DNA of 64,000 nucleotides from CAIXSC01 sp046349915 (lineage in GTDB: Bacteria > Planctomycetota > Planctomycetia > Pirellulales > Pirellulaceae). This document shows, one piece after another, positions 34,219 to 42,935 of the stretch. The stretch lies in assembly GCA_046349915.1 (NCBI GenBank), contig JAXMBL010000004.1:1116001-1180000 (forward strand), read 5' to 3'. The notes under the pieces are model-generated. The model had not been told where the DNA came from. It ran no database searches and saw only the letters and a program-made list of their open reading frames with translations. The number at the start of each line of letters is the position of its first letter. The first letter of the stretch is position 1. A program made the position numbers and the translations under genes.

Positions 34219-35844
34219 ATGCCGAAGATTATCGCGTTTGATCAGGAGGCCCGTGAGGCCATTCGCCGAGGCGTCTCGAAGCTTGCCAAGGCGGTGAAGG
34301 TGACCCTTGGTCCCAAGGGTCGCAACGTGATCCTCCAGAAGAGCTTTGGCTCGCCCACCGTCACCAAGGACGGCGTGACGGTAGCCAAGGAGATTGATCT
34401 TGAGGACGTCTACGAGAACATCGGCGCCCGCATGGTGCGGGAAGTCGCGAGCAAGACGAGCGACGTGGCGGGCGATGGGACCACCACGGCGACCGTGTTG
34501 GCCGAAGCGATTTTCAATGAAGGTCTGCGAGCGGTTGTGTCGGGCGTCAATCCTGTGCAGATGAAGCAAGGCATCGAAAAGGCTGTCGCCGACATCACCG
34601 AGAAGCTGCAGAAGGCTTCGATCAAGATCAAGGACAAGTCGGAGATGACCAACGTCGCTTCGATCGCGGCCAATAATGATCGTGAGATCGGCGAACTCCT
34701 GGCAAACGCCATGGAGAAGGTCGGCAAGGACGGCGTGATCACTGTCGACGAGAGCAAGAGCATGAAGACGGAGGTCGAATGGGTCGAAGGGATGCAGTTC
34801 GACCGCGGCTACCTGTCGCCTTACTTTGTGACCAATCCGAGCACCATGGAAGCGGTGCTGGAAGACTGCTACGTGTTGGTCTACGAGAAGAAGATCAGCA
34901 ACGTCAAGGACATGGTCCCACTGCTCGAAGCGGTGGTTCAGCAGGGTAAGCCGCTGTTGATCGTCGCCGAGGAAGTGGATGGCGAAGCGCTCGCCACCTT
35001 GGTCATCAACAAGCTGCGCGGCACGTTCCATTGCGTCGCGGTGAAGGCGCCTGGCTACGGCGATCGTCGCAAGGCCATGCTGGAAGATATCGCGATCCTG
35101 ACCGGCGGTACGGCCGTCTTCGAATCGCTGGGCGTGAAGCTGGAGTCGGTGCCGCTGACCGACCTGGGCCGCGCGAAGAAGGTGGTTATCGACAAGGACA
35201 ACACGACGATCATCGAAGGTGCTGGCAAGAGCGCCGACATCAAGGCTCGTATTGACCAACTGCGTCGCGAGATCTCGAACGCCACCAGCGATTACGACCG
35301 CGAAAAGCTGGAAGAACGACTCGCCAAGCTGGCGGGCGGCGTGGCCAAGGTGAACGTTGGCGCCGCTACCGAAAGCGAGATGAAGGAAAAGAAGGCTCGC
35401 GTCGAGGACGCGCTCCATGCCACTCGCGCCGCGGTGGAAGAAGGAATTCTGCCGGGCGGCGGCGTCGCTCTGCTCCGAGCCACCGCGAACCTGAAGCCGG
35501 GCGAGGATCTGTCGCACGACGAAGTGGTGGGTTACAACATCGTGTTGCGTGCTTGCCGCGCCCCGCTCACCTGGATCTCGTCGAACGCGGGTCAGGACGG
35601 CGGCATCGTGTGCGAACGAGTATTGGAAGGCAAGGGCAACTTTGGCTACAACGCCCTCACCAACACGTACGAAGACCTGGTCAAGGCTGGTGTCATCGAT
35701 CCGACCAAGGTGACTCGCACCGCACTGGCGAACGCCGCCAGCGTGTCGACCCTGTTGCTGACCAGCGATGCGTTGATCGCCGAGAAGCCGAAGGACGACA
35801 AGCACGGCAAGAAGGGTCACGGCGGCGACCACGACATGTACTAG
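34219..35844 (+). CDS. groL: Chaperonin GroEL
   Basis: 541 residues; the double-ring ATP-dependent folding chamber. It has KAVKVTLGPKGRNVILQKSFGSPTVTKDGVTVAKEI, the ATP-site DVAGDGTTTATVLA, and EEGILPGGGVALLRA, all typical. AGGAG lies about 10 bases before the ATG. The C-terminus ends GHGGDHDMY in place of the usual GGM repeats, giving a His/Lys-rich tail that may change the cavity floor. The 208-bp spacer after groES contains imperfect short repeats (GCTGAG(T/C)G(T/G)CAG, GTCAGTCAA). The stop codon is the first codon of a 14-bp tandem array, and a strong terminator follows at 35972. Confidence 0.97.
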   Translation: MPKIIAFDQEAREAIRRGVSKLAKAVKVTLGPKGRNVILQKSFGSPTVTKDGVTVAKEIDLEDVYENIGARMVREVASKTSDVAGDGTTTATVLAEAIFNEGLRAVVSGVNPVQMKQGIEKAVADITEKLQKASIKIKDKSEMTNVASIAANNDREIGELLANAMEKVGKDGVITVDESKSMKTEVEWVEGMQFDRGYLSPYFVTNPSTMEAVLEDCYVLVYEKKISNVKDMVPLLEAVVQQGKPLLIVAEEVDGEALATLVINKLRGTFHCVAVKAPGYGDRRKAMLEDIAILTGGTAVFESLGVKLESVPLTDLGRAKKVVIDKDNTTIIEGAGKSADIKARIDQLRREISNATSDYDREKLEERLAKLAGGVAKVNVGAATESEMKEKKARVEDALHATRAAVEEGILPGGGVALLRATANLKPGEDLSHDEVVGYNIVLRACRAPLTWISSNAGQDGGIVCERVLEGKGNFGYNALTNTYEDLVKAGVIDPTKVTRTALANAASVSTLLLTSDALIAEKPKDDKHGKKGHGGDHDMY

Positions 35845-35901
35845 TCGATCTGCACTAGTCGATCTGCACTAGGCGATCTGCACTAGGCGATCTGCACTAG
35901 G
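35842..35901. repeat. 14-bp tandem array starting at the groEL stop codon
   Basis: Four copies of TAG(T/G)CGATCTGCAC with a partial fifth. The first copy starts with the groEL stop codon TAG. Period 14 puts stops in successive frames. Confidence 0.85.
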
Positions 35902-35971
35902 CGATGCCAGGGCCCAGGTCGGCGGCGATGCCAAGCGTTGACTGGGCGATTGGTTGAAGGTTAAATCTCGG

Positions 35972-36004
35972 CCGGCCGCGAAGAGTTTCTTCGCGGCCGG
36001 TTTC
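35972..36004 (+). terminator. Terminator after groEL
   Basis: Perfect 12-bp GC-rich stem CCGGCCGCGAAG / CTTCGCGGCCGG with loop AGTTT, followed by TTTCATTCTT. It ends the groEL transcript before the HAD gene. Confidence 0.82.
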
Positions 36005-36067
36005 ATTCTTGCCACGCTTGGGTGGCCCCGCATAGAGACGGGATGCGGTGTCGCTCGCGAGAACTCT

Positions 36068-36655
36068 ATGCCGCCTGCCGCTCTGATTTTCGACTGCGAT
36101 GGAACCTTGATTGACTCGATGCCCGGACATTATCGAGCATGGAGGCAAACGCTGGCGGAGGTCGGGATCGACTTTCCGGAATCGAGGTTCTACGAGCTGG
36201 CTGGCACCCCGACGGATCGGATCATCCGGCTCTTAGCCGACGAACAACGGTGTTCTGTCGACGTCGCCGCTCTCGCTCGCCGGAAGGAAGATGCCTTTCT
36301 GTTGGGGCTGGATCAAGTCGATCCCATTCCCGCGGTCGTGAAAATCGTGCACGAGAACCGCGGTCGAGTGAAGATGGCGGTGGCCAGCGGCGGGTTTCGG
36401 CACGTCATTTTGCGTCAGTTGGATCGAATTGGATTGTTGGGTGATTTCGAGACGATTGTGACGGCCGAGGATACGGTCCGGCATAAGCCTGAACCGGATG
36501 TATTTCTCGAGGCCGCTCGACGCATGGGAGTCGCCCCAGCCGACTGCTGCGTCTACGAAGACGCCGACTTGGGCATCGAGGCGGCTCGCCGGGCGGGGAT
36601 GAGTTGGATCGATATTCGTCCCTGGCACACGCCGCGACGGCTGACCGATACCTAG
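36068..36655 (+). CDS. HAD-family phosphatase, beta-phosphoglucomutase-like
   Basis: 195 residues. Motif I is LIFDCDGTLIDSMPGHY (nucleophile and acid/base aspartates), motif II AVASGGFRH, motif III the Lys in HKPEPDVFLEAARRMGV, and motif IV EDADLGIEAARRAGM. The cap insert between motifs I and II is of the small helical type, as in beta-phosphoglucomutase and sugar-phosphate or phosphoglycolate phosphatases. The longer frame from 35954 includes the groEL terminator, so the ATG at 36068 is used. It likely acts on a small phosphorylated sugar or acid; the substrate is not determined. It stands alone between the groEL terminator and a new promoter. Confidence 0.9.
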   Translation: MPPAALIFDCDGTLIDSMPGHYRAWRQTLAEVGIDFPESRFYELAGTPTDRIIRLLADEQRCSVDVAALARRKEDAFLLGLDQVDPIPAVVKIVHENRGRVKMAVASGGFRHVILRQLDRIGLLGDFETIVTAEDTVRHKPEPDVFLEAARRMGVAPADCCVYEDADLGIEAARRAGMSWIDIRPWHTPRRLTDT

Positions 36656-36715
36656 TGCTTCGTCCCAGCGACGGCACGAGCAGTCCTCGCATCCTAAGGC
36701 GTCTCTGCCAGTTGT

Positions 36716-36745
36716 TTGGTCATTTTCTTGTGCGGAGCGTATACT
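36716..36745 (+). promoter_or_regulatory. Putative sigma70 promoter for the HEAT-repeat gene
   Basis: TTGGTC (36716-36721), 18-bp spacer, TATACT (36740-36745), giving a leader of about 50 nt to the ATG at 36804, which is preceded by AAGGAG. Confidence 0.5.
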
Positions 36746-36803
36746 TAGAGGCGTCGCTCGCCGCTCAGGACAGGAAAGTGGTTCAAACTAAGGAGACTCG
36801 TCG

Positions 36804-38024
36804 ATGCGTGTCGACGCGAATGTGATCGTCGTGACGATTGCACGGATTGTCTGCTTGGTCTTGGCCTGCATACCGATCGTGGCCCGCGGCGATGTCTTCC
36901 TGCTGAATTCGGGAGGGCAAGTCGAAGGAGAGTTGGTCAACCGAGACGAAGTCCCCCGCGTCAACTATGTGGTGCGACTGGAATCGGGCGGTGAGATCGT
37001 CTTGGGAAGCCGTCAGGTTTCCAGTGTCGTCGTGCGGAACGACGCCGATCGTCGCTACGAGGAATTGCTTCCCAAAATGCCCGCGACCATCGAAGGGCAT
37101 TGGAAGATGGCGGAGTGGTGTCGAGAACGTTCGCTCGATACTGAACGCGAGACTCACCTGCGAGCCATCCTGGAACTCGACCCGAATCATGAACCGGCGC
37201 GACTCGGCTTGGGGTACACTCGCCTTCAAGGGAAGTGGACGACGAACGAAGAGTACTACCGCGAATTAGGGTACGTCCGTCAGGGCACCACCTGGCGACT
37301 CCCCCAAGAACTAGCCATGGTGACTGCTCAGGACCGCGCTCGTAAGGCGGAACTGGAGTGGAAGAGCAAGCTGCGAATTCTACGAGGCAAGATCGGCAAA
37401 AAGGGTGGCGAACGAGCACTCGACGAAATCCGCGCCATTCGCGACCCCGCGGCGGCCGCGTCTCTGATTCAGTGGCTGGAGTCGAAAGATGAATCCAGAG
37501 ATATGAAGTTCCTGGTTATTGAGTTGCTCGGGAGGTTAGGGACCGCGAGCGCCATCAACACTCTGGCTTACCATGCCATTTACGACGACGATCCGGCGAT
37601 GCGAGACAAGGCGCTCGACTATCTCGAGAAGTACCGATCTCCGCAATTGGTGTCTTCGGTGGCGAATCGACTGAAGGACGAGAACAATCTGATTGTGAAC
37701 CGGGCGGCGATTGTGTTAGGACGGTTCGGCGAACCATCCGCCACGATGCCCCTGATCGACGCACTGACCACTCGACATAAACAAACGGTTGGCGGCGGAG
37801 GAAGTGGTTCGATTACTCCCCAGTTCTCGGGCGAAGGTGGAGCGGGGTTGAGCATGGGGGGCGGAACGAAGGTCGTTCAGATCGACCTGCAGAACGACAA
37901 TGTTCTGTCGGCGCTGGCCTTGATTCATGGCGGCGCCAACTTCGGGTATGACAAAGCGGCGTGGAAGCGGTGGTACGCCGAGAAACAGACGCCTCGCACT
38001 TTCGATTTCCGCCGTGACCCCTAA
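36804..38024 (+). CDS. Secreted HEAT-repeat protein
   Basis: 406 residues. Signal peptide residues 1-~29 (VTIARIVCLVLACIPIVARG). Then comes a small beta domain, DVFLLNSGGQVEGELVNRD...VVRLESGGEIVLGSRQVSSVVV, seen in many planctomycete secreted proteins. A TPR-like helix pair follows (MAEWCRERSLDTERETHLRAILELDPNHEPAR). Residues ~205-330 are HEAT-like repeats (ALDEIRAIRDPAAAASLIQWLES, FLVIELLGRLGTASAINTLAYHA, KALDYLEKYRSPQLVSSVANRL). A Gly/Ser-rich loop precedes the C-terminus. No enzyme motif is present; probably a periplasmic scaffold. The gene has its own promoter and ends just before a dispersed palindrome. Confidence 0.8.
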   Translation: MRVDANVIVVTIARIVCLVLACIPIVARGDVFLLNSGGQVEGELVNRDEVPRVNYVVRLESGGEIVLGSRQVSSVVVRNDADRRYEELLPKMPATIEGHWKMAEWCRERSLDTERETHLRAILELDPNHEPARLGLGYTRLQGKWTTNEEYYRELGYVRQGTTWRLPQELAMVTAQDRARKAELEWKSKLRILRGKIGKKGGERALDEIRAIRDPAAAASLIQWLESKDESRDMKFLVIELLGRLGTASAINTLAYHAIYDDDPAMRDKALDYLEKYRSPQLVSSVANRLKDENNLIVNRAAIVLGRFGEPSATMPLIDALTTRHKQTVGGGGSGSITPQFSGEGGAGLSMGGGTKVVQIDLQNDNVLSALALIHGGANFGYDKAAWKRWYAEKQTPRTFDFRRDP

Positions 38025-38051
38025 TGCGTTGTCACGTCAAGAAACAACGTA

Positions 38052-38072
38052 CGACGGACTTCTAGTCCGTCG
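38052..38072. repeat. Dispersed 21-bp palindrome
   Basis: CGACGGACT-TCT-AGTCCGTCG, preceded by GTA. Same family as copies at 22749, 22912, 41548, 41665 and 54199. It lies in the 260-bp space between the HEAT gene and arsR-like gene. Confidence 0.8.
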
Positions 38073-38285
38073 CGAGTGGGACCGCGCCAAGTTCGTGGCC
38101 GCAAGCTACGGAGGGGTGGACCACGAATCTCGCGAATTTCACGAATTTGGGACAGAGGTGGGAGGTTCGTTCAGGAGGTGTGTCGCGCGGTCGGATCGTC
38201 CGTCTCACAGGCGGTCGCGGTTCGTTGTGTGTCATGAACCCAGGCTCGACCGTCTTCTATTCGTACGATTCGTTTGATTCGTGGT

Positions 38286-38732
38286 CTAACTGGCGACTGC
38301 TGAGTTGCCAGGGGTTGTGGTTGTTGTGGAAGTGGTCAGCCAAGTTCCCAGTTCTCGCACTACCTCGCCGCATGCGTGGTGGACCAGCGAGTAATAGTTG
38401 TGTTTGCCGTGCCGGCGCATCTCAAGCAGGCCGGCGTTTCGCAGCAACATGAGGTGGTGGCTGACGGCCGGTTGAGAATGTCGCAGGCGTTGACAAAGTT
38501 CGGTGACATTCAGGCGTGATTCCGCGGCCAGGAGTTGGATGATGTGCCAGCGAGTTTCGTCGCCAAGCAGCCGCAATCGCTCGACGATTCCCAGCGCCGG
38601 ACGGATCTCGGTCGTGGTCGCGGAAGCGAGTGGCGCGTGCGGGGCAAGTTCGCACGTGGTGGTGGGGGCGGCGAGCTGCGAGGAGGGCGTGGTCGGAGGC
38701 GTGGAGTAGTCCCAGATCTGTGCGAGCGACAT
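38286..38732 (-). CDS. ArsR-family transcriptional regulator
   Basis: 148 residues. The winged helix-turn-helix covers residues ~45-125: IVERLRLLGDETRWHIIQLLAAESRLNVTELCQRLRHSQPAVSHHLMLLRNAGLLEMRRHGKHNYYSL, with the typical recognition helix SQPAVSHHLMLL. The N-terminal ~40 residues are a Pro/Thr-rich extension. No ELCVCDL metal-binding box is seen; one Cys lies in the recognition region (ELCQRL) and one near the C-terminus. So it may respond to something other than arsenic-type metals. An AAGGA site precedes the ATG. It is divergent from hppA, and a promoter for hppA overlaps its upstream region, so it could control hppA or itself. Confidence 0.87.
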   Translation of the reverse strand: MSLAQIWDYSTPPTTPSSQLAAPTTTCELAPHAPLASATTTEIRPALGIVERLRLLGDETRWHIIQLLAAESRLNVTELCQRLRHSQPAVSHHLMLLRNAGLLEMRRHGKHNYYSLVHHACGEVVRELGTWLTTSTTTTTPGNSAVAS

Positions 38733-38745
38733 GGGTGATGGTCCT

Positions 38746-38773
38746 TGAAAGGGAGCGAGCTAACGCTAAAATA
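38746..38773 (+). promoter_or_regulatory. Putative promoter reading toward hppA
   Basis: TTGAAA (38746-38751), 16-bp spacer, TAAAAT (38768-38773), 14 bp upstream of the divergent arsR-like ATG. It would leave a leader of about 270 nt before hppA. The rest of 38733-39050 holds only a short palindrome, CTCGAATTCGAG, near 38849. Confidence 0.4.
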
Positions 38774-39050
38774 GGCGGAGAACCGGATGTGGAACTCCAC
38801 TTTAAGCAATTCGATCGCGGGGGACAAGATTAGCCCGGTGTTCAGTTGCTCGAATTCGAGGAGCTTGCCGCATGTCGGCAATCGCTGCAGGGGGCGGCTT
38901 GCCAGCGGGACGAGGCGGAAGGTGTGTGATGGGCGTGAGTGGTGAAGGCCGCTCAAGGGCTCCACCCATGGCAATCTCTTGGGCTTTGGGCTAAATTTTG
39001 GCCCTACGAGCGGACTTAGTAATCAAAACCCTGCCAGTGAGTTCTACCTC

Positions 39051-41519
39051 ATGACACACAGTCTTACGACGACCCGACTCGGATTTAGTCGCGTCTTAGC
39101 TCACCTAACCCTCGCGACGATTGCCCTGACGCTGTTCGCGTCGCCTGTGTTCGCGGGCGAGGCCGACTTGGCGATTCCTGACTTGCACGCTGGTAAATTC
39201 AATATCGCTGGTCAAACGATTAGTGCTTGGAATTTGCTGTTCGGCGGTGCGCTAGTCATCGCGGGCACGCTGGGCATTAGTCTTTACTTACGGACCCAGA
39301 TCCATAAGTTGCCGGCGCACGTTTCGATGTTGAACGTGGCGGAGATCATCTTTCAGACTTGCAAGACGTACCTGATTCAGCAGGGCAAGTTCTTGATGAT
39401 GCTGTTCGCGCTCATCGGCGCCGCGATGACTTACTACTTCCTGGTGCTTCAGGGCGAGTCGATTGGGACTGTCCTCTTGGTGCTGCTGTTTTCGGTGGTC
39501 GGCATCGTGGGATCGTTTTGGGTGGCGTGGTACGGCATTCGAGTGAACACTTACGCGAACGCTCGCACGGCCTTTGCCTCGTTGCGCGGCGAGCCATGGG
39601 ATGTGGTGAGCATTCCGCTGCGAGCGGGCATGTCGATCGGTCTGTTTCTGATCTCGCTCGAACTGATCATGATGGTGGTGATTCTGCTGTTTGTGCCCCG
39701 GCAGATCGTCGGCTACTGTTTCTTGGGATTCGCGATCGGTGAATCGTTGGGCGCGTCGGCTCTGCGAATCGCCGGCGGTATCTTCACGAAGATCGCCGAC
39801 ATTGGGTCGGACTTGATGAAAATCGTCTTCAACGTCAAGGAAGACGATCCGCGTAATCCCGGCGTGATTGCGGACTGCACGGGAGACAATGCGGGCGATT
39901 CGGTTGGGCCGACCGCCGATGGGTTCGAGACGTATGGGGTGACGGGCGTCGCCTTGATTTCGTTCATTACGTTGGCCGTCAAGGACGTCGACATCCAAGC
40001 CAAGTTGATCGTGTGGATTTTCGCCATGCGATTCTTGATGGACTTCATGTCGGGCGCCTCGTACTTCATCAATCAGGCGATTTCCGAAGCCAAGTATCGC
40101 GGGTTGAAAGAGTTCAATTTTGAAGAGCCGCTGACGCGACTCATCTGGATTGCGTCGATCTTGTGCATCACCACTTCGTACGGTATGAGTTGGCTGCTGC
40201 TGGCCGACTTGTCGGTCGCCGGCGCCGCTCTTCCCAAGCTCTGGTGGCAGCTCGCGACGATCATTAGTTTCGGCACGCTGGCCGCCGTGCTCATTCCTGA
40301 ATTCACCAAGGTCTTTACCAGTTCCCACTCGAAGCACGTCCACGAAATCGTGACCGCGTCACGCGAGGGCGGCGCCTCGTTGACGATTCTCTCGGGCATT
40401 GTCGCGGGTAACTTCAGTGCGTTCTGGAAGGGCATGCTGATCGCCGGCCTGATGGCGGGTGCTTACTTTGTGAGCCTGCAGGGGCTTGAGCAAGTGATGG
40501 GCGAGCACGGTTCGATTTTCGCCTTCGGTTTGGTCGCATTCGGCTTCTTGTGCATGGGGCCAGTCAACATCGCGGTCGACAGCTATGGTCCCGTGACCGA
40601 CAATGCACAATCGGTGTTTGAATTGGCTCAAACGGAGCACATTCCGGGCATCAAGGAAGAAATCAAGCGAGACTTTGGTTTCGAGCCTGACTTCGAGCGT
40701 GGCAAGCACTACCTCGAAGCGAACGACTCGGCGGGCAACACCTTCAAGGCGACTGCCAAGCCCGTGTTGATTGGCACGGCCGTGGTGGGCGCCACGACGA
40801 TGATCTTCTCGATCATCTTGATGTTGGAAAAAGATGGTCTACTCCAATTGAGCCTGACGGACGCCCCAGTGCTGCTTGGGTTCATCTGCGGCGGCTCCGT
40901 CATCTATTGGTTCTCGGGCGCGTCGATGCAGGCGGTGACCACGGGTGCTTACCGAGCCGTCGAGTTCATTAAGAAGAACATGAACTTGAATAAGAAAGAA
41001 GCCGACCTCAACGACTCGATCACGGTCGTGCGAATCTGCACTCAATATGCCCAGGCAGGGATGTGGAACATCTTCATCGCCCTCATGGCCATTACGTTGG
41101 CGTTCGCGTTCTTCGATCCTAACTTTTTTGTGGCTTATCTGGTCTCGATCGCCGTGTTCGGCCTATTCCAAGCGATCTACATGGCGAACGCGGGCGGTGC
41201 GTGGGACAACGCCAAGAAGTTGGTCGAGGTTGATCTGAAAGAGAAGAACACTCCGGTCCATGCCGCGACGGTGATCGGCGATACCGTGGGCGATCCTTTC
41301 AAGGACACCACTTCGGTTGCGTTGAATCCCATCATCAAGTTCTCAACGCTGTTTGGTCTGTTGGCGGTGGAAATCGCCGTCAAGATGAAACACGGCGAAG
41401 GGGCCGCCGATGCGGCTCACACGGACTACACGCCCATTATCGGCGTGGTCATGCTGGCCATCGCGTTCGTCTTCGTTTGGCGTTCGTTCTACTCGATGCG
41501 AATTCCTAAAGAAGATTAG
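39051..41519 (+). CDS. hppA: Membrane-bound ion-translocating pyrophosphatase HppA
   Basis: 822 residues, about 16 membrane helices. Hydrolyses pyrophosphate and pumps H+ (or Na+) across the inner membrane. The substrate site is DPRNPGVIADCTGDNAGDSVGPTADGFETYGVTG, followed later by GPVNIAVDSYGPVTDNA and the C-terminal GDTVGDPFKDTTSVALNPIIK. The switch segment is GNTFKATAKP, with Lys where K+-dependent enzymes have Ala (GNTTAA), which predicts a K+-independent pump. A cleavable-looking signal (LTLATIALTLFASPVFAGEA) precedes the first membrane helix. The ATG at 39051 is chosen because the earlier frame start has no ribosome site. Single gene; palindromic repeats follow. Confidence 0.95.
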   Translation: MTHSLTTTRLGFSRVLAHLTLATIALTLFASPVFAGEADLAIPDLHAGKFNIAGQTISAWNLLFGGALVIAGTLGISLYLRTQIHKLPAHVSMLNVAEIIFQTCKTYLIQQGKFLMMLFALIGAAMTYYFLVLQGESIGTVLLVLLFSVVGIVGSFWVAWYGIRVNTYANARTAFASLRGEPWDVVSIPLRAGMSIGLFLISLELIMMVVILLFVPRQIVGYCFLGFAIGESLGASALRIAGGIFTKIADIGSDLMKIVFNVKEDDPRNPGVIADCTGDNAGDSVGPTADGFETYGVTGVALISFITLAVKDVDIQAKLIVWIFAMRFLMDFMSGASYFINQAISEAKYRGLKEFNFEEPLTRLIWIASILCITTSYGMSWLLLADLSVAGAALPKLWWQLATIISFGTLAAVLIPEFTKVFTSSHSKHVHEIVTASREGGASLTILSGIVAGNFSAFWKGMLIAGLMAGAYFVSLQGLEQVMGEHGSIFAFGLVAFGFLCMGPVNIAVDSYGPVTDNAQSVFELAQTEHIPGIKEEIKRDFGFEPDFERGKHYLEANDSAGNTFKATAKPVLIGTAVVGATTMIFSIILMLEKDGLLQLSLTDAPVLLGFICGGSVIYWFSGASMQAVTTGAYRAVEFIKKNMNLNKKEADLNDSITVVRICTQYAQAGMWNIFIALMAITLAFAFFDPNFFVAYLVSIAVFGLFQAIYMANAGGAWDNAKKLVEVDLKEKNTPVHAATVIGDTVGDPFKDTTSVALNPIIKFSTLFGLLAVEIAVKMKHGEGAADAAHTDYTPIIGVVMLAIAFVFVWRSFYSMRIPKED

Positions 41520-41547
41520 TGCTTTGGCACGGCTATGAGATGACGCA

Positions 41548-41718
41548 CGACGGACTAGAAGTCCGTCGTACTAAGTAGCCCGCTCACATCGTGAGCGGTT
41601 AGCCGCTTGGCCCGCGATCGCCCGTCGCCGTCAGTCAAGCCGCGTCGCCGGGCACGGACTGGAGCGACGGACTAGAAGTCCGTCGTACGAAGAGCGAAGG
41701 ACTAGAGGTCCGTCGTAC
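41548..41718. repeat. Cluster of dispersed palindromes after hppA
   Basis: Two exact 21-bp palindromes CGACGGACT-AGA-AGTCCGTCG (41548-41568, 41665-41685), a diverged copy (41696-41718, GAAGGACTAGAGGTCCGTCG), and between them the palindrome CCGCTCAC-ATC-GTGAGCGG (41580-41598). The cluster lies between convergent hppA and the aminotransferase gene, so it may also act as a transcription barrier. Confidence 0.85.
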
Positions 41719-41738
41719 ATTAGCGACCTTCTCACTGC

Positions 41739-42935
41739 TCAAGCGATCACTGCGGCGATCGCGTCGCACAACTGTTCCATATTCCCTTCGGTCATGCCTG
41801 CGACGTTGATGCGGCCGCCATTGACGACCACATAGATGCCGTGTTTCGAACGCAACTCGTCCACTTGCATGGGCGTCAGGCCGGAGAACGAGAACATGCC
41901 TCGTTGGCGGCTGATGAACGAGAAGTCCCGGCCTGGCGTTTTGATCTTCATGCTCTCGACGAACAGTCGTCGCATGCCGGCGATTCGCTGACGCATCTCC
42001 GCCACTTCGCCCTCCCATTGGGCTCGCAGCGCGGGGTCGCTCAGCACCGTGGTGACAACCGCGGCGCCGTGACAGGGTGGGTTGGAGTAGTTCACGCGAA
42101 TGCAGACTTTGACGTGGCTGAGGGCGATGTCCGCGGCCGCGGCATCGGCGGCCACCACGGTCAGAGCGCCCACGCGTTCGTTGTACAGTCCGAAGTTCTT
42201 CGAGAACGAGCTGCAAACCAGGATTTCTTTGCCTGGGCGAGCCAGTTCGCGGAGGCCGGCGGCGTCTTCCGCGATCCCTTCGCCGAAGCCTTGGTAGGCG
42301 AAGTCGACCAACGGTAGCAAGCGACGCTCGTGCACGAGATCGGCGATTTGCCGCCATTGTTCGGGCGTTGGATCGATGCCCGTGGGGTTATGGCACCCTG
42401 CGTGCAGGCAGATGGCTTCGCCCGTGGGGATATTCTGAATCGCGTTCATCAAGGCGGCAAAGTCGAGTCCCTGACCCGCAGCGTCGATGTACGCGTACTG
42501 ATCGACTTGTAGGCCCGCGGACGCGAAGACATTCAGGTGATTGTCCCAGGTCGGTTTGCTGAACCAGATGCGACCGACCGGCAGCTTTCGCTTGATGAAA
42601 TCGGCGGCCACTCGCAGGGCGCCCGTGCCGCCCGGCGTATGGGCGGTAACCGCCCGATTGGACGTCACGATCTCGTGGGAGTCGCCGAAAAGCAGGCCGC
42701 GGACGAGCTTGCCGTAGGCGGGCGCTCCCTCGATCGGCAGATAGCCTTTATTGGTCTCTGTTTCGAGCAGGCGACGTTCCGCTTCCTTGACGCACCGCAG
42801 AATGGGCGTAGCGCCCGAAGAATCCTTGTAAACGCCGACGCTTAAGTTGACTTTCCGCGGATTGGAGTCCTTGCGGAAGGCCTCGTTGAGGCCGAGAATA
42901 GGGTCAGGCGGCGCCATCGAAAGAGCTTCGAACAT
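41739..42935 (-). CDS. Aspartate/aromatic aminotransferase (AspC/TyrB type)
   Basis: 398 residues, same length as E. coli AspC (396) and closely collinear. The start MFEALSMAPPDPILGLNEAFRKDSNPRKVNLSVGVYKD is almost superimposable on AspC, so the ATG at 42935 is used rather than the TTG at 42965. HAGCHNPTGIDPT and DFAYQGFGEGIAEDA are present, the PLP lysine is in SSFSKNFGLYNERVGALT, and the phosphate-binding Arg region is CIRVNYSNPPCHGA. It transfers amino groups between glutamate and oxaloacetate or aromatic keto acids. With pheA in the same window it may serve Phe/Tyr synthesis, but it is not linked to it. It is divergent from the inositol synthase gene. Confidence 0.94.
   Translation of the reverse strand: MFEALSMAPPDPILGLNEAFRKDSNPRKVNLSVGVYKDSSGATPILRCVKEAERRLLETETNKGYLPIEGAPAYGKLVRGLLFGDSHEIVTSNRAVTAHTPGGTGALRVAADFIKRKLPVGRIWFSKPTWDNHLNVFASAGLQVDQYAYIDAAGQGLDFAALMNAIQNIPTGEAICLHAGCHNPTGIDPTPEQWRQIADLVHERRLLPLVDFAYQGFGEGIAEDAAGLRELARPGKEILVCSSFSKNFGLYNERVGALTVVAADAAAADIALSHVKVCIRVNYSNPPCHGAAVVTTVLSDPALRAQWEGEVAEMRQRIAGMRRLFVESMKIKTPGRDFSFISRQRGMFSFSGLTPMQVDELRSKHGIYVVVNGGRINVAGMTEGNMEQLCDAIAAVIA

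Noticed and set aside
34117..35832. 571-codon open frame antisense to groEL
   Set aside because: It mirrors the groEL codon pattern, lacks a ribosome site, and encodes His/Arg/Asp-rich text with no domain; a GC-rich shadow of groEL.
39288..40343. 351-codon open frame antisense to hppA
   Set aside because: Composition (Arg/His/Gln-rich, no motif) is that of an antisense shadow; hppA on the other strand is unmistakable.
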